Assembly: GCA_965261775.1 (NCBI GenBank)
Contig: OZ253477.1
Location: forward strand, 2,146,109-2,210,108
Length of the DNA stretch: 64,000 nt
Origin: G965261775 sp965261775
GTDB lineage: Bacteria; Pseudomonadota; Gammaproteobacteria; Eutrophobiales; Eutrophobiaceae
Direction: 5' to 3'
Below, piece by piece: positions 63,039 through 64,000 of the stretch; the stretch's first letter is position 1; every line of letters begins with the position of its first letter. The notes under the pieces are model-generated. The model did not search any database. It was not told where the DNA came from and saw only the letters and a program-made list of their open reading frames with translations. A program made the position numbers and the translations under genes.

Positions 63039-64000
63039 GCCGCCACCTCTTTGAGCAGGTTGGCGATTTCGGCTTCCAGCGTTTTCAGATCTTCATCAAT
63101 TTCTGTTACAGGACGTGGCGGCACATATTTGTAAAAATAGCGGTTGAAGTTAATTTCATACCCAACGCGGCCAACGTTGCCGTCGCTGGCATCTTTATGG
63201 TTTTCATCCACCCAGGCATCTGGCACGAAAGGCTTCACCTCGCGCTCAACATAATCCTGCCAATCTTCTGCCAGTGGCACCAGCTCATGGTCGCGCAGGT
63301 CGGTATCCGCTTCCACATTGCCCCTGGCATCTTTGCAGATATCGGCTTCTTCATCTTTCGCTGAAAGCGCTGCGAGAATTGCTTTCTTCACGGGTTCAGC
63401 AAGTTTGAAGCTGAGAGATTTGAGCGCCTTCTTCAGTTCTTTTTCAAACGCATCACGGTTTTTGAATTGCTGTGTTGGCAGTGAGGAAAGCGACTGCAAC
63501 AACTCTTGTTGTTCCGCATCGGATAGTTTGATGAATGCTCTTTCTTGTTTCAACAGTTCCAGTCGTTCTGCGCTGCATTCAAAATTGAGCTTCAGCGGAC
63601 GCTCAATGCGGATTTCACGATAACCGAACTCTGTGGTGTCGAAGATTTTGGAGAACTCGCCCCAGTCAGCTCCGCCATTCAACATCTCATGATAGATTTT
63701 GACAATCTCTTCCCGTGCTTCGTCCGTGATCTCGCGGCGTTTGCTGCCGAGGCTTTTCCGCATAGACTGCCAGAAGCGCTCGCTGCTGGCATCAATCAGT
63801 TGCACCTTGCCACGGCGGTTTTCATCCTTCTTGTTGGTGAGCATCCAGACATAGGTTTGAATGCCGGTGTTATAAAACAGGTCGGTTGGCAATGCGATAA
63901 TGGCTTCCACCCAATCATTCTCCAGCATCCAGCGGCGAATTTCACTCTCGCCAGAGCCTGCACCACCAGTGAAAAGCGGTGAGCCATTCATAACAATGCC
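63035..64000 (-). CDS. hsdM: Type I restriction methyltransferase HsdM, N-terminus cut by window edge
   Basis: About 322 codons of the C-terminal part are visible. They begin GIVMNGSPLFTGGAGSGESE and then RRWMLENDWVEAIIALPTDL and FYNTGIQTYVWMLTNKKDEN, which follow the NPPF catalytic motif in HsdM proteins. That motif and the AdoMet site are beyond the edge. The C-terminal helical domain reads EVKPFVPDAWVDENHKDASD and GYEINFNRYFYKYVPPRPVT. The end overlaps hsdS by ATGA. It modifies host DNA and forms the core of the restriction complex. Confidence 0.93.
   Translation of the reverse strand, partial: GIVMNGSPLFTGGAGSGESEIRRWMLENDWVEAIIALPTDLFYNTGIQTYVWMLTNKKDENRRGKVQLIDASSERFWQSMRKSLGSKRREITDEAREEIVKIYHEMLNGGADWGEFSKIFDTTEFGYREIRIERPLKLNFECSAERLELLKQERAFIKLSDAEQQELLQSLSSLPTQQFKNRDAFEKELKKALKSLSFKLAEPVKKAILAALSAKDEEADICKDARGNVEADTDLRDHELVPLAEDWQDYVEREVKPFVPDAWVDENHKDASDGNVGRVGYEINFNRYFYKYVPPRPVTEIDEDLKTLEAEIANLLKEVAA

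Noticed and set aside
1..64000. Insertion sequences or integrase genes to explain the mosaic
   Set aside because: I looked for transposase and tyrosine or serine recombinase motifs in all long frames and found none in the window.

Overview
This window comes from the chromosome of a Gram-negative bacterium, most likely a member of the Pseudomonadota and perhaps a gammaproteobacterium. The evidence is penicillin-binding protein 1C with a bacterial alpha-2-macroglobulin, an RND/TolC efflux system, a TonB/ExbBD haem-uptake operon with a Fur-like box, and tRNA-Ser genes that encode their own CCA end. I cannot name a genus. Base composition shifts sharply between segments (36.7-43.4 kb is visibly GC-richer than its flanks), as expected for a mosaic island built by repeated horizontal transfer.

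Layout. 0-8.4 kb (minus strand): pbpC (cut by the window edge), a DUF1287 gene with two compensating frameshifts, and a very large alpha-2-macroglobulin that has lost the thioester cysteine. 8.4-9.3 kb: a broken HTH gene, a strong hairpin and an intact tRNA-Ser(GCU). 9.4-15.9 kb: a three-gene RND efflux operon including an unusual fusion of an ABC substrate-binding domain to TolC, bracketed by a 120-bp direct repeat of tRNA-Ser 3' end plus flank. 16-17.6 kb: a YgjP-like metallopeptidase and the 3' end of an hsdR gene, between endolysin remnants. 17.6-25.4 kb: a complete haem-uptake operon hemP-hmuR-tonB-hmuS-exbB-exbD-hmuT-hmuU-hmuV. 25.4-27.2 kb: two divergent HTH genes, a hypothetical gene and a methyltransferase. 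27.3-34.5 kb: an HxlR/SDR pair, an AbiE toxin-antitoxin pair (toxin gene with an amber codon) and an IetA-IetS ATPase-protease pair, bracketed by about 115-bp imperfect inverted repeats. 34.6-36.6 kb: DUF924, a Fic remnant, a UPF0718 permease and a multicopper-oxidase-like remnant. 36.7-43.4 kb: a complete type I Wadjet system (JetABCD). 43.4-48.2 kb: an operon of a collapsed DNA methyltransferase, a DUF488 protein, an unrecognised protein and a helicase-nuclease. 48.3-53.3 kb: a TIR-NTPase protein, a small GIY-YIG-like protein, McrC debris and hipBA. 53.6-58.7 kb: the wreck of a type I restriction-modification locus, with a TIR gene and two copies of a GIY-YIG/palindrome unit. 58.8-64 kb: an intact type I system (hsdR, hsdS, hsdM, the last cut by the edge).

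How it fits together. Roughly 27-64 kb is a defence island that acts against plasmids (Wadjet), phages (IetAS, AbiE, TIR proteins) and foreign DNA (restriction systems), interleaved with partial genes. The most striking structural feature is that short plus-strand remnants of the 3' end of one phage endolysin (GH24-like) gene recur at five module borders (about 9.2, 16.1, 17.4, 43.5 and 53.6 kb). Each abuts the 3' end of a minus-strand cargo block. This suggests serial insertion or recombination at one phage-derived site. No transposase or integrase is visible in the window. All functional statements rest on reading motifs and family resemblance by eye; no database search was possible.
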